A stretch of DNA of 64,000 nt from Ovis canadensis (GCF_042477335.2 NC_091249.1:50824001-50888000), one strand, 5' to 3'. Counted from the stretch's first letter, positions 1-11,490 are shown. Program-made: numbers and translations. The notes: generated by a model from the sequence alone, not told the origin.

Positions 1-179
1 AGACCGAAGGCGCCCTTCTGGCCCGGAACCTCCTCCCATCTTACTCCCTTCCCCAGTGCCAGGCCACAGGGCCGCGGCGAGTCCTAGCGTCCTTGAAGCC
101 CGTGGACGCAGGAGGGGCCCCCCGCCTCGGTTATCCGGGGCCCTGCAACCTGCAGCCCCGCGGAATCAGAGCTGGGCAC

Positions 180-425
180 GGCGCGAAGCCCGGGGGCCTG
201 CCTGTACACACGCGACAGACACACGGCCACGCAAACAAACATACTCCTTGGACACGCTCACGTGCACACACAGGACCCTCAGACATTCGAACGCGCACGG
301 ACACGCGGACACACCACGGGGCACACGGGCGCGGGTGCACGGCCACACGGCCATCCAGGCAGCTGCAGACACCAAGCAAGAGAGATACCTACCCCGGAGC
401 GCATACGGACACGCACCCCGCGGCG
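180..425. repeat. degenerate CAC/ACG-rich low-complexity tract
   Basis: A run of imperfect ACAC, CACG and GGACAC units fills this stretch inside the CpG island. It looks like a decayed (CA)n microsatellite that has gained CpG dinucleotides, and it includes a CACGTG hexamer at 259-264. Confidence 0.5.
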
Positions 426-538
426 TACTGTTTACGTTCTCCGGCCCCTTCCCCATCCCATCCCGTTCCCCCTCCACTCCATTCCCAGACCTTTACCCTT
501 CTCCTCAGCCTGGGGCTCCCGGAGCGCCGCCGCCTCAC

Positions 539-790
539 CTAGATGCGGGGCCCGGGTTAGGGATGGAGTGGCGGCTGCGGCAGAGGCTGCAGCAGGCGGA
601 CGCACGGGCTCGGCTGGGCTGGGCCGAGGTGGGCTCCGGCCGATGAGGGATCGGGCCGTGGCCAGGCGTTCAGGCTGGTCTGCAGCAGACGAAGCACGAG
701 CCCTGAGCCGAGGTGCAGTAGTGTCCGGGCCTGGAGTGCTTCGCCAGCCGCCGCTCGCTCCTAGCGCCCTGCTGTCTCGCGCGCTCCTGC
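539..790 (-). other. SNCB: candidate non-coding first exon of SNCB (minus strand)
   Basis: On the minus strand a GC-rich stretch ends in a good splice donor, CTAG|GTGAGG, with the exon side ending at 539 and the intron GT at 538-537. SNCB is known to begin with a non-coding exon and would be transcribed leftwards out of the window. No SNCB coding sequence is present, so this rests on the donor, the CpG island and gene order. The upstream edge is a guess. Confidence 0.3.
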
Positions 791-1141
791 TCCGGCTGGG
801 GCGCTGCGGCAGCTCTGAGCTCAGCAACCCCCCCTGGCAGCCGCGCCACCCCCTCGGCCTGACTGACAGGAGGCGGGGAGGGTGACATCTCCGCGGAGCC
901 CGCTAGCCTCACGGGGCGGGCCCGGGACACGCCGCTGGGGACCCCGGAGCGTCATCGGACTCAAGTCCTGTCCCCCAGGAACCTAGTCTGGTGGGAGACA
1001 CAATGCGGCGTGCTGAGTACGGGGGAGAAATGCTGCAGTTGGTTTTAGTGTGTAGATGGGTTTGGAGGTCTTTATTAACTGTGGGACCTTGGCTACTCAG
1101 ACCTCCTTTCTGAATGTCAGTTTCCTCTTCTGTAAAATATG

Positions 1142-1925
1142 GATGGTTCATTCAGCGAACGTTTACTGAGCTCTTAGGTACCAGGCAGATTTGAGGCTGG
1201 AGACAGCACAAAAGGAAAACTAGACCCCTCCTTTTTGGGGAGTTTGCAGTAGTGAATTAGTGTGTGTGCAGAGATGAGATACGGGAGAGAAAATAAACAT
1301 CAATGCTTAAACCAAAGGTTATTTCAGCTTGTGATAAGAGTCACGGAGATGATAAAATGGAGATGGACAAGACTTACTAGAATAGGGGCGCTTGAGATCT
1401 GGCGGTCAGGGAAGGCCTCTGTGAGGAGGTGAATGGGAGCAGAGATCCCAGAGAAGCACCAAGGCCAGGATGCTCGAGGGCAAGATCCGTAGAGAGGGAA
1501 CTATATGTGCCAAGGCCCTGAGGCAGGACTGTGCTTGATAACAGATAAAACACAGTGTAGCTGAAGAAACAACAAGGAAGGAGAAGGAGGTGGACATGAT
1601 CCTTTCTCCTGCGGTTACGGTCTGGATTGGCAAAATGACCCTGGAGTGCCAGTCACACATAGGTCCTTAGTTGGTGTATGTCAGAATTATGCCCAGGAAG
1701 CTGTGGGATACCAGAGGAACGGGTCTCTGACAGCTACAGAGGAGGTGACATCTGAGCTGGGCCTTGTGGAATTTCATCTGGCAGACAAGGGAGGAAGGAC
1801 ATTTTGGGTTGTGGACACAGCATCCGCAAAGGCACTGTGGTTGGAAAGGTAGGGTCTGTAAGTGTCAGATGATGAGGTGAGAGGGCAGCCAGGAGCCAGA
1901 CTATGCAGGGCCTGGAAAAAATTGT
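1142..1925 (+). repeat. L2-like LINE remnant
   Basis: The text runs through the familiar old-LINE phrases: 'cattcagcgaacgtttactg' at the start, then an accumulation of 'tcagggaaggcctc', 'caaggccctgaggcagga' and 'ccagactatgcagggcctg'. It is well diverged and carries no open frame. The family name is from recognition only. Confidence 0.5.
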
Positions 1926-2325
1926 TCACAGATTGCTGGTAGAGCTGCAAACTGGCACATGCTTTTTGGAAGACAATTTGGCAATGTTTACCAAAGACAT
2001 AAATGCATGCTCCTTTAGAGCCAACAGTCAGTTCCCCTTCCAGGAATTCATCCTTTGGATCTCTACTCTCACAAGCACACAAAGACATGTGTACAAGGCT
2101 GTTCACTGCAGCATAGTTTATTGTAACAAAAAAAACTGAAAATAATCTAAATGTCTATCTGTAGAGGACTGGCTAGTTAATTATGGTTCATCCACTCAGT
2201 GCAATGCTGTCATTAGAAAGGATGGGTTAGACCCATGTGCACTGATATAGGAGTACAAGACATGGTGTGAGGTGAGAGAAGCCAGGGTACCAAACTGTAA
2301 TGTGAGCAGCTAACTGATTTTTTAA

Positions 2326-3363
2326 AAATTATTTTATTGAAATATAGTTGCTTTACAATGTGTTAATTTCTACTGTAGAGCAAAGTGATCAGTTATACAC
2401 TATATATTCTTCTTCATATTCTTTTCCATTATGGTTTATCACAGGACATTGAATATAGTTCCCTGTTCTATACAGCAGGACATTATTGTTTATCCATTAT
2501 ATATATATATTATATATATATTATATATATAATAGCTTGCATCTGCTAATCCCAAACTTCCAATCCATCCCCTCCTCACTCCCTGCCCCCTTGGAAACCA
2601 CAAGTCTGTTCTCTATGACTGTGACTTTATTTATTGGCTTCTCTAATAGCTCAGTTGGTAAAGAATCCACCTGCAATGCAGGAGACCCTGGTTCAAGTCC
2701 TGGGTTGGGAAGATCCACTGGAGAAGGGATAGGCTACCCACTCCAGTATTCCTGGGCTTCCCATGTGGCTCAGCTGGTAAAGAATCTGCCTGCCAATGCA
2801 GGAGATGTAAGAGACGTGGGTTTGATCCCTGGAGAAGGGAAAGGCTACCCACTCCAGTATTCTGGCCTGGAGAATTCCATGGACTGTAAAGTCCGTGAGG
2901 TCGCAGAGTCGGACATGACGAGTGACTTTGACTTTCAGAGATAAGTTCATGTGTGTTATATTTCAAGTGATGTCATATAATATTTGTCTTTCTCTTTCTG
3001 ACTTACTTCACTTAGTATGATAATCTCCTGGTCCATCTATATCTCTGCAAACAACATTATATCATTTTTTATGGCCAAGTAATATTCCACTGTATATATG
3101 TATCACAACTTCTTTTTCCACTCATCTTTCACTGGACATTTAGATGTTTCTATGCCTTGGCTATTGTAAATAATGCTGCTATGAACATTAGGGTGGATGT
3201 ATCATTTTGAATTATAGTTTTCTCCCAATATATGCCTAGGAGTGGGTTCGTAGGATCATATCGCAGCTCGATTTTTACTTTTTTGTGAATCTTCCATACT
3301 GTTTTTCTACACTGGCTTAATCAATTTACAGTCTCATTAACAGTATAGGAGGGTTCCCTTTTC
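2326..3363 (-). repeat. ruminant L1 3' fragment, minus orientation
   Basis: The sequence starts with the poly-T side 'ttattgaaatatagttgctt' and continues with 'cattatggtttatcacagga', and after an inserted SINE with 'tctgacttacttcacttagt'. This is the reverse complement of the 3' end of a ruminant L1. It contains an (AT)n run at about 2498-2535 and is broken at 2637-2938 by a Bov-tA element. Confidence 0.75.
2637..2938 (+). repeat. dimeric Bov-tA SINE
   Basis: Two tRNA-derived heads are in tandem: 'ggcttctctaatagctcag' at 2637 and 'gggcttcccatgtggctcag' near 2754. They are followed by one BovB-type tail ending 'gacgagtgactttgacttt'. The element is inserted inside the minus-strand L1. Confidence 0.85.
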
Positions 3364-3625
3364 TTATGGAGCTAGTCAATTTTGACCCAAAGAAAGCATT
3401 TGCAGTCACACAGTTATATACAGACACCTTAAATATAAATACAGACATCTGGATATACAAAGAACACACCTGTAAGAACTTCCAAAACACTGTTAACAGT
3501 AGTTGCCCCTGGCAAATGGGACTGAGAGAACTCGAGGAAAGAAGCTTGTACATTTCATCATCTTTATTCTTGTGCTGTTTGACTATTTTACCTTGAAGAG
3601 TGTTTTACTTGTGTAATTTTAAAAG

Positions 3626-5160
3626 CTAGCATGGGGGACAGTTGTTGTTATTACTGGCCTCTCATCATTGAAACTGCCTCCCTCCTATGTCTGGGGGATT
3701 CCCCACCTTGTGAGGTAGAGCCCTCCTCCCCCTCTAGGAGCTGACAATGCTTTCCCAGCTTTCCTTGCTTCCAGGACATGTGACCTCAGCCCCAACATCC
3801 CAGCCCCAGACCAGGAACCTGAACCTAATGCCAGGAAGAAGCAGCAAAGGAGGAGAGTCTATTTAGTTAAAGGCAAGCGGTGGTGGCAGTTCCTGCCAGG
3901 GATCAGGGGCACACTGCTTCTGGGAGCACCTACCACCAACAGGGCAAGCTGTACCGTCTGTGCTCGGCTGTAGCATCTGGGGAGTCTTCCTGGGACTGCT
4001 TGATGATGTGATTTAGGCATCATTCCAGGCTGCCTAGTCTCCAAGGGGACTCTGGCCTTCCAGGAAAGTTTCTGAGCTGCCCACTGTTGGCTAGTAAACT
4101 CCATATCTGGTTAATAAGCCAAGAAGTGATGTTTGTGACTCTTGACTAAGATTCCCTGAATGTCAAATGAGGAAGGCCCAAGCAGTAGGAAGGAGAGAGG
4201 AAGAAGAGAGAAAGAAGACCATACAAAGGGTGTCATTTTCCTATTGTAGGAATTGGACAGTCACTGAAGGATTTTAAGCCCAAGAGAAACCTAAATGAGA
4301 TCTGCATTTTATGGGGTCCAAATGGAGGTGGGTTGGAGGGAGGTACCGCTAGACGTAGCAAGAGCAATGAGGGACCTGAGGCAGAATCCACAGGAAGAAT
4401 GATAAAGCCTGGACCAGGGAAGTCTCAGTGAGACTGGAACAGGACTGGAGGGGAGACCTGAGCATCATTTCAGATGTAACTTATTGGATGTTGGGGAAGA
4501 GAAAGCGGAATAAATCCAGGAAGATGCCCCGGTTTCTGGCTTGGACAATGGGGTGAGTGATGCTGCTGCTGCAAAAAAGGAAATAGGCATTGAGGGGGTG
4601 GGGCAGCTTTGGAGGGTGAGCTTGTTTAGGGCACGCTGAATAGACTAGCTATCAGGCTATCACTGCCTGATAGACAAGGTGTGCTGCCAAGAGTTATCTG
4701 AGCCTGGAACTCAGGAAGCTACTCCATGCTGGCTTCAGGTGTTTATTTGGGCCATGGTATACTGGGAAGTCTTTAATACGTGGCTTTCCAAGCAGAGAAG
4801 CACCTTGTTGAGTTTGCCCATATCCGTGGTGTAAATTCTACCCCTGTGGTTTGTTTCAAGCTGTCACTGTGATGTCTCTGAGCAGAGAGTTGGGAAGAGA
4901 CATGTGGTAGCACTCCTTTATACAGCATTTCCACCATTCAGGTAAAATAGATATAGAATAATCTGAAAAGCATAGATAATAGTAAAATAATTAGGCAGTT
5001 GTGTTTTAAGTGCTTGTTATCTTTGTTTTAAACATTTATATAACCATAAGTTTATTTAATTTTTAATAATGGCTTTAATGTCTGTCTCACAAAATTCCTA
5101 AAACTTCGTTCTCACAAGCTGATCCAAGCCAGCCCAGGACACCATTGGATTTGGAGTTAT
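3626..5160. other. gene-free tract, partly L2-like
   Basis: No exon-like frame with splice sites was found. About 4240-4560 reads like old L2 DNA ('cactgaaggattttaagccc'). The remainder, including an AT-rich stretch at 4920-5100, shows no repeat or motif that I recognise. Confidence 0.4.
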
Positions 5161-5479
5161 TTGCATGGAGGTGGTGGCTGGAGTCATGGGGAGGATGCAA
5201 CTGCCCAGAGGAACAGGAAGAGTGAAAAGAATGGAGGGTCTGAACAGAATGCTGAGTCAGTGCAAACTTCCTGAGTGGCCAGGGGCAGAGGAGCCCAGGG
5301 AAAGGCTGAGAAGAAGCAGCACAGAGAAGCTGGAGAGTGAGGTGGCCGGGAAACCAAGGGGATTAGAGGACAAGTGGACAAATGTTAAAGAGAAGCCAAA
5401 ACAACAAGTAATAAAGAATCCTCAGATGGGCAGCAAGTGGGCTGATGAGGAGTTTAACAGCAGCACCAGGAAAAGACTC

Positions 5480-5662
5480 CTTGGAAAAGTCCCTGATGCT
5501 GGGAAAGACTGAGGGCAGGAGGAGAAGGGGATGACCGAGGATGAGATGGTGGGGTGGCACCACCGACTCAGTGGACATGTGCTTGAGCAAGCTCCAGGAG
5601 ACAGTAAAGGACATGCTGCAGTCCATGGGGTCACAAAGAGTCAGGCACGACTAAGTGACTGA
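5480..5662 (+). repeat. BovB LINE 3' end
   Basis: The stretch contains 'ccctgatgctgggaaagact' and 'gagatggtggggtggcacca', and it ends with 'caggcacgactaagtgactg'. These are hallmarks of the BovB 3' region. It is flanked by old L2-like DNA at about 5165-5480 and 5663-5960. Confidence 0.85.
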
Positions 5663-6390
5663 ACAACAGCAGGAGGCATCGTGAGTCCAGGAGAGAGGAA
5701 GCATCCAGGGAAAACCTCCAGGAGAAAGTGACACTCAAGCCGGGTTTTGACAAATGAGAAGGACCTTACAATGTGGTGGTAAACTTTCCCAGCAGGGGAT
5801 CCAGCAGGTGGAAAAATCCAGAGTGTAGAGGGAATAGAAAATGGATTAAATTCTGAATCAGGTAGGAAGTTCATTTGGCTGCTCATCAGAAGCTTAGCAA
5901 AGCAGGTATTTATTCTTCCACTTAAAGAGGTCATGCAGTAGGCAGCCCATAGTTGGTGTGATGACTTCACAATCATCAGAGACCCAGAATCCTATCTTCC
6001 TATTCAATTATTCTTAGTACCTGGATTCCACTTTCAAGGCCACTTCATGGCCTAGGATGGCTGCTGCAGATCCATCCATCATATCCATGCAGAAAGCAGG
6101 AGGAAGGGAAGAAGGGTAAAAAGAAGACCTGCCCGTTTTTTGTCTTTTTCTTAAGGAATTTTCCTGGAAGCCAACAATTCCTGCCTATTTGTCATTGGCT
6201 ACACCTAACTGCAGGGACATTAGAAAAGTTTGGTGATCTCTCTGGGCTTATGACTTCCTCGAATCAAAGTATGAAAAGGAAAGAATAGTTACTGAGTGAG
6301 CCACTAGCCCCTCTGCCCTGCGAAAGGTTTTTGCCTCCAATTTTTTTATTTTTAAAAACCTCAAGCCTAGAAAAAAGTTCCAAACATAAT
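5663..6390. other. gene-free tract
   Basis: Diverged old-LINE-like text lies at the start. The rest is unremarkable mixed-composition DNA with no gene signal that I can support. Confidence 0.35.
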
Positions 6391-6591
6391 GTGAAGTTGC
6401 TCAGTCGTGTCCAACTCTTTGTGACCCCATGGACTGTAGACTGCCAGGCTCCTCTGTCCATGGGGTTTCCCAGGCAAGAACACTGAAGTAGGTTGCCATT
6501 TGCTTCTCCGGGGGATCTTCCCGAACCAGGGATCGAACCCAGGTCTCCTGCACTGCAGGCAGACACTTTACTGTCTGAGCCAACAGGGAAC
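6391..6591 (-). repeat. Bov-tA SINE with target-site duplication
   Basis: A reverse-oriented Bov-tA runs from 'gtgaagttgctcagtcgtgt' to the tRNA-like head read backwards. An 11-bp direct repeat, CCAAACATAAT, flanks it at 6380-6390 and 6592-6602. That is the signature of LINE-machinery insertion. Confidence 0.9.
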
Positions 6592-6602
6592 CCAAACATA
6601 AT

Positions 6603-7231
6603 ACAATGAACAAAACCTTTAGAAAAGTCATAATATTAGCACAGTGAATACCCAGATATCCTCACCTAGGTTCGCCAGATGTTAACATTTGCTACATCTT
6701 TCCTTCTCTATCTGCATATGGGCTGTCTCCAGAAGAAGGTGGCATGGTTACTGGGTCACCACTTCCCAGCATGCTGGTCTCTTTACCCCATGTCACATGG
6801 TTGGCCCTCTTTTAGGGTATAGAATGGCAGAGTCCGGACCCCTGGGTCTCTTTCTGGCCAGATCCTAAACCTGTGAGTTCTCAGGGCCCTCTGTTTGTTT
6901 CTGTTCTCTCTCTGACCTGGAAAATAGGCCCCTCTATTCCTCTTTTCTCTCCCCTTCTTAAGAATGTACTAAGAAGCTTCTGGAGAGGGAAGCCTGGGAG
7001 AGCGTGGGTAAGGGGATGGGAGAAAAATCTCAGCTGGAGCAGCAGGGGTTCTCGTAAGAGAGTCCCAGGATCCTAGTTTCTGCTTGGGTTTCCATAAAAA
7101 TCCAGATGTGCCTTTATAACTCTGCATGTGGGGCCTAACCACATGACTGGACATTTACCAACATTGCTGCTGTCCAGGCCTCAGGATGGGGAGGAAGGCA
7201 GGCAGGCAGGATGGGGGGCCTAAGATCAGGC
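6603..7231. other. gene-free tract, possible old L1 piece at its start
   Basis: The first 120 bases resemble an old L1 3' region. The remainder is unique-looking DNA without exon signals. Confidence 0.3.
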
Positions 7232-7385
7232 GGGGGTGGGGGGTAATACTGATTGAACACCTGTCTGCCAGGCACTATATCCATTATATCACTAAGTCCT
7301 AAAGTCAATCCTTTAAAGCAGGCATTTACATTCCCACTTTACAGATGAAAGAACCAATACTCAGAGAGGGAAAGTAACTGGTCCT
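7232..7385 (+). repeat. MIR SINE
   Basis: The core 'ttcccactttacagatgaaa' and 'cagagagggaaagtaactgg' are typical MIR phrases in plus orientation. Confidence 0.7.
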
Positions 7386-7540
7386 CGGCATCTAGTCTTT
7401 TCAGTCGGTCTTTCCTGAGTGTCTACTGTGTGCGAGGTACTGTTCTAGGTACTGGAGACTCAGCAGAAAAGACGCATGAAGTTCTTGCTCTTCTAGAGCT
7501 TACTGTTCAAGAAGGCGGCAGATAATTAACAAATGACTAG

Positions 7541-7815
7541 GGAGAAGGCAATGGCACCCCACTCTAGTACTCTTGCCTGGAAAATCCCATGGATGGAGGA
7601 GCCTGGTAGGCTGCAGTCCATGGGGTCGCTAAGAGTCGGACACGACTGAGCAACTTCACTTTCACTTTTCACTTTCATGCATTGGAGAAGGAAATGGCAA
7701 CCCACTCCAGTGTTCTTGCCTGGAGAATCCCAAGGACGGCAGAGCCTGGTGGGCTGCCCTCTCTTTGGTCGCACAGAGTCGGACACGACTGAAGCAACTT
7801 GGCCGCAGCAGCAGT
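7541..7815 (+). repeat. Bov-A2 SINE (dimer)
   Basis: It starts 'ggagaaggcaatggcacccc', has two similar halves joined by 'cactttcatgcattgg', and ends in a (GCA)n tail. This is the usual Bov-A2 structure and it is close to consensus. Confidence 0.9.
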
Positions 7816-8365
7816 AGTGACCAAATAAGATCCCTTAGACTGTGTTACTTTTGTCAAAATCAGTAACACTTACCTTGCTAAGTCTAAAGTCAGTTCTTCC
7901 TTGTGGCCCTGACTTCTGAGTACTTGCCATGAGCCAGGCCCTGCCCTAGGAACTGCAGAACAGAGTCGTGAGTAAAAGAGGCCCCAGGGACCTTATGTTC
8001 TAGCACCAGAAGGCAGATGATGAGCAAAATAAATACGTAAAATACAGGGTGTGTCAGGAGGTGGAAGTGCTTGGAGAGAAAGCAAGAGAAAGGGCATGGG
8101 AGTGCTGCGGCGGGGGCTGAGTGCTTGACCATTTAAATGCAGTGGGCAGGGAAGGACTGGCTTGAGGTAGAAACTGAGGAAGCAGCCAGTGTAAAGTCCT
8201 AGGGCAGGTGCGGGTCTGGCATGTTTGAAGCCCTGCAAGGCAGCCAGTGTGGCTGTAGGGGTGGAGAGTCATGGAGAGGGGCTGCTGAGAGCTGGTGGGG
8301 CCTTACAGACCCTTGGGCTGTGAGCACAGGAGTGATGTAATCTCACTTTCCTTTTTAAGGTTCGC

Positions 8366-8660
8366 TGTGTAGAAGTCGCTTAGTCATGTCCAACTCTTTG
8401 CAACCCCATGGACATCTCCAGGCCAGAATACTGGAGTGGGTAGTCTTTTCCTTCTCCAGGGGATCTTCCCAACCCAGGGATAGAACTCAGGTCTCCTGCA
8501 TTGCAGGCGGATTCTTTACCAGCTGAACCACAAGGGAAGCCCGGGAATACTGGAGTGGGTAGCCTATCCCTTCTCCAGCGGATCTTCCCAACCCAGGACT
8601 TGAACCAGGGTCTCCTGCATTGCAGGTGGATTCTTTACCAACTGAACTATCAGGGAAGCT
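8366..8660 (-). repeat. dimeric Bov-tA SINE
   Basis: In reverse orientation, two heads ('ggattctttaccagctgaac' and 'ggattctttaccaactgaac') show the dimeric form. It abuts the BovB fragment directly. Confidence 0.85.
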
Positions 8661-9462
8661 GGGAGAAATATCAATAACCCCAGATATGCAGATGACACCA
8701 CCCTTATGGCAGAAAGCGAAGAGGAACTAAAGAGCCTCTTGATGAAAATAAAAGAGGAGAGTGAAAAAGCTGGCTTAAAATTCAACATTCAGAAAACTAA
8801 GATCATGGCATCTGGTCCCATCACTTCATGGCAAATAGATGGGGAAACAATGAAACAGTGAGAGACTTTATTTTTCTGGGCTCAAAAATCACTGCAGATG
8901 GTGACTGCAGCCATGAAATTAAAAGACGCTTGCTCCTTGGAAGAAAAGCTATAACCAACCTAGACAGCATATTAAAAAGCAGAGACATTGCCGACAAAGG
9001 TCTGTCTAGTCAAAGCTATGGTTTTTCCAGTAGTCATGTATGGATGTGAGAGTTGGACTATAAAGAAAGCTGAGCACAGAAGAATTGATGCTTTTGAACT
9101 GTGATGTTGGAGAAGACTCTTGAGAGTCCCTTGGACAGCAAAGACATCCAACCAGTCAATCCTAAAGGAAATCAGTCCTGAATATTCATTGGAAGGACTG
9201 ATGCTGAAACTGAAACTCTAATACTTTGGCCACCTGATGCGAAGAACTGACTCATCGGAAAAGAACCTGATGCTGAGAAAGATTGAAGGCAGGAGGAGAA
9301 GGAGATGACAGAGGATGAGATGGTTGGATGGCATCACTGACTCAATGGACATGAGTTTGAGTAAACTTTGGTGATGGACAGGGAGGCCTGGCGTGCTGTA
9401 GTCCATGGTGTTACAGAGTCAGACACAACTGAGTGACTGAACTGTACTGAACTGAACTGTGT
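8661..9462 (+). pseudogene. BovB (RTE) LINE fragment with reverse-transcriptase remnant
   Basis: This is the 3' part of a BovB non-LTR retrotransposon. Reading 8685-8699 gives the YADDT catalytic motif of the reverse transcriptase; the frame is then interrupted near 8861 by a premature stop, so the copy is dead. The rest runs through 'ctgatgcgaagaactgactc' to a tail of ACTGA-type repeats near 9430-9460. BovB is the RTE family known to have entered ruminants by horizontal transfer from squamates. This copy lacks the endonuclease region and the upstream part of the open frame. Confidence 0.88.
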
Positions 9463-9970
9463 AGACAGTAGATTGTTCTTGGGCCACGGAGGAAGCTGGG
9501 GCCAGCATACCATTGCCATAGTACAGGGAAGATGACAGTCCATTTGGACTAGGGTGCGGCAATGGAGATGGAGAGAAGCGGCTGGATCCTGGATATTTTG
9601 TAGGTAGAGCTGAATAGGGAATGTGCTGATGGGTTAGAAAGAGATGAGTTAGGACCAGTCCAGGATTTTTGGCTGAGTAGGTGGAAGGATGGAGAAGATT
9701 ATGGGAGGAGAAAGTTGGGGGATAGGGGAAAGCCAGGAATTCAGCTTTGAATGCAATAGATGTGAGACAGGTGCATGTAAGATGCCCAGGTGGAGCTGTG
9801 AGCAGGCAGTTGGATGCGCTCTTCAGGATTTCATGCCAGGCCACAGGTGTTCTGTGCATGTGACATCCAATGCCCACGCCTGAATGGGATCATGAAATGG
9901 CAAGTGCCGACAGAGCAGAGCTGAGGTCCAAGGGCTCAGTCCTGGGAACTTCCAAGGCAAAGAGAAATTT

Positions 9971-10446
9971 TGTTCACATCTGTGTTCCTCAGTGCCTAAA
10001 ACAGTGCCTTGGACATGGACCCTGGGACTCTAATAGAATACAGTGGTGGTGAAGCTGTGCCAGGTTTCAGGCTGGTGCCTTAAGAAACAGGCAGCTTCTG
10101 CCTCTCATCTCTTGGGATACTCATCCTGGGAACCCAGCCATTGTGCCATGAGGAAGCCAAGTGGTCATGTGCAGAGGCCACAAAGATCTATCCCAGTTGA
10201 CACCCCAGCTGAGGTTCCATCTGAGAGCCAGCGAAGACTGTCCTGCTAGAATGCACAGATGGCCCCTGTCCTGGCCTGTGAGCCATTCCAATCGACAGGG
10301 CTTTGGAGTAGAGAGGGACCATCTCTATCAAGTGCTACCCAAATTGCAGATCTGTGAGCAAAATAAGTGATTATTGTAGTTTTAAGTCACTGGATTTTGG
10401 GTGGTTTATTATACAGCAACAGGAAGCCGGGACTCCACGCCCACCT
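9971..10446. other. gene-free tract
   Basis: Mixed-composition DNA. The short frames in it have no splice context or recognisable domain. Confidence 0.35.
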
Positions 10447-10457
10447 CTCCAGAGCCT

Positions 10458-10673
10458 GTGTGTTTGTGTGTATTAGTTGTTCAGTCGTGTCTGACTCTTT
10501 GTGACACATGGACTGTAGCCTGCCAGGCTCCTCTATGCATGGAGTTCTCCAGACAAGAAAACTGGAGTGGGTTGCCATGCCCTCCTTCAGGGGATCTTCC
10601 CTACCCAGGGATCAAACCTGTATCTCCTGCCCTGCAGGCATATTCTTTACCATCTGAGCCACCAGGGAAGGCC
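10458..10673 (-). repeat. Bov-tA SINE with target-site duplication
   Basis: Reverse-oriented Bov-tA, flanked by the 11-bp direct repeat CTCCAGAGCCT at 10447-10457 and 10674-10684. Confidence 0.9.
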
Positions 10674-10689
10674 CTCCAGAGCCTAAACC

Positions 10690-11105
10690 AAACACCACTG
10701 AGTCTTCCTTTTAAATACCGCTGAAATCAATCATATTCTCTCATCTTTCCAGCTGCCCCATTCGTCACCTGGACAACCATGTTTGCATCCAGATAGCTCT
10801 CCTTCCATTCACTCTTAATTGAGCAGGGTCTGTTTCCTACACAGCAGCCAGAGAACTTGCTAGAAAGTCCATCTGATTACCTCCCCAGCCCTTGAAGCAC
10901 CCAGTGGCTCTCCACTCTCCTAACATCAAGACTCACCATCCTTTCCCCTTTAGGCGTCAGCTGCACTGGTCTTCATTCTCTTCCTCCAGTACCTAATGTT
11001 CCCTTTGCCCCAGGGCCTCTGCACATGCCGCTTCCTCTCCCAGAGATACCCCCTCCACTGGGCTCATTAACTCTCGCTCAAACATCACCTCTTCTGTGAA
11101 CTGCC
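10690..11105 (+). repeat. L2-type 3' region
   Basis: Phrases such as 'ccttgaagcacccagtggct', 'ccagggcctctgcacatgcc' and 'caaacatcacctcttctgtg' are typical of the L2 3' part. It is diverged. Confidence 0.55.
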
Positions 11106-11111
11106 TCTGAG

Positions 11112-11490
11112 TTGGTAGTTCTCAAAATGAGGTTCCTGACCAGCTCATCCAGGAACTTGTTAGAAATGCCAGTTCTCAAGCCCAAGCCAGGTATTCATTT
11201 GTTTGTGCTAAGTCACTTCAGTCCTGTCTGACTCTTTGCGACCCCATGGACTGTAGCCCATCAGGCTCTTCTGTCCATGGGATTCTCCACGCAAGAATGC
11301 TGGAGTGAGTTGCCATGCCCTCCTCCAGGAGATCTTCCTCACCCAGGGATTGAACTCACATCTGTTACATATCCTGCATTGGCAGGCGGGTTCTTGACCA
11401 CTGGCGCCACCTCAGAGGCAGAGTGTAGGGGTCAGTATTTAGCAAGCCCTTCAGGTGATTCTGATCCATGCTCTTGAGAAGTGCTGCTCT
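11112..11490. mobile_element. MER5A-type hAT transposon split by Bov-tA
   Basis: The left part 'gttctcaaaatgaggttcct' and 'ggaacttgttagaaatgcca' and the right part 'caagcccttcaggtgattct' are the two halves of a short non-autonomous hAT element of MER5A type. They are separated by the Bov-tA at 11195-11412. Confidence 0.6.
11195..11412 (-). repeat. Bov-tA SINE
   Basis: In reverse orientation it runs from 'gctaagtcacttcagtcctg' to 'ggttcttgaccactggcgcc'. It is inserted into a MER5A-type element. Confidence 0.85.

Larger units (their letters stand above)
1..960. promoter_or_regulatory. CpG island, probable divergent SNCB/EIF4E1B promoter
   Basis: The first 960 bases are GC-rich and full of CpG, in contrast to the AT-richer DNA that follows. 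There is a GC box (GGGGCGGGCCC) near 914-924 and a CACGTG E-box at 259-264. No open reading frame here looks like a protein; the long frames on both strands are a by-product of low stop-codon density. In human, SNCB (minus strand) and EIF4E1B (plus strand) start within about 100 bp of each other, some 12 kb upstream of the first EIF4E1B coding exon. The first coding exon here lies 12 kb downstream, which fits. The island is seen directly; the assignment to SNCB and EIF4E1B is inference from synteny. Confidence 0.6.
1926..3625 (+). repeat. old L1M 3' end, split by a younger L1 insertion
   Basis: Pieces at 1926-2325 and 3364-3625 together read as the 3' end of an old L1 in plus orientation (for example 'ggcaatgtttaccaaagaca', then 'catctggatatacaaagaac'). 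A ruminant L1 in the opposite orientation sits between them. Nothing in it is coding. Confidence 0.55.
7395..9970 (+). repeat. long L2-like element broken by three later insertions
   Basis: L2-like pieces at 7395-7540, about 7900-8360 and 9462-9970 read in order on the plus strand, from 'gtctactgtgtgcgaggtac' to 'ccaagggctcagtcctggga'. Between them lie a Bov-A2, a dimeric Bov-tA and a BovB fragment. The order shows an old LINE used repeatedly as a landing site. Confidence 0.6.

Noticed and set aside
56-885. Overlapping frames of 131-207 codons on both strands near the left edge
   Set aside because: They are CpG-island artefacts: low-complexity His/Thr/Arg content, with several frames open at once.
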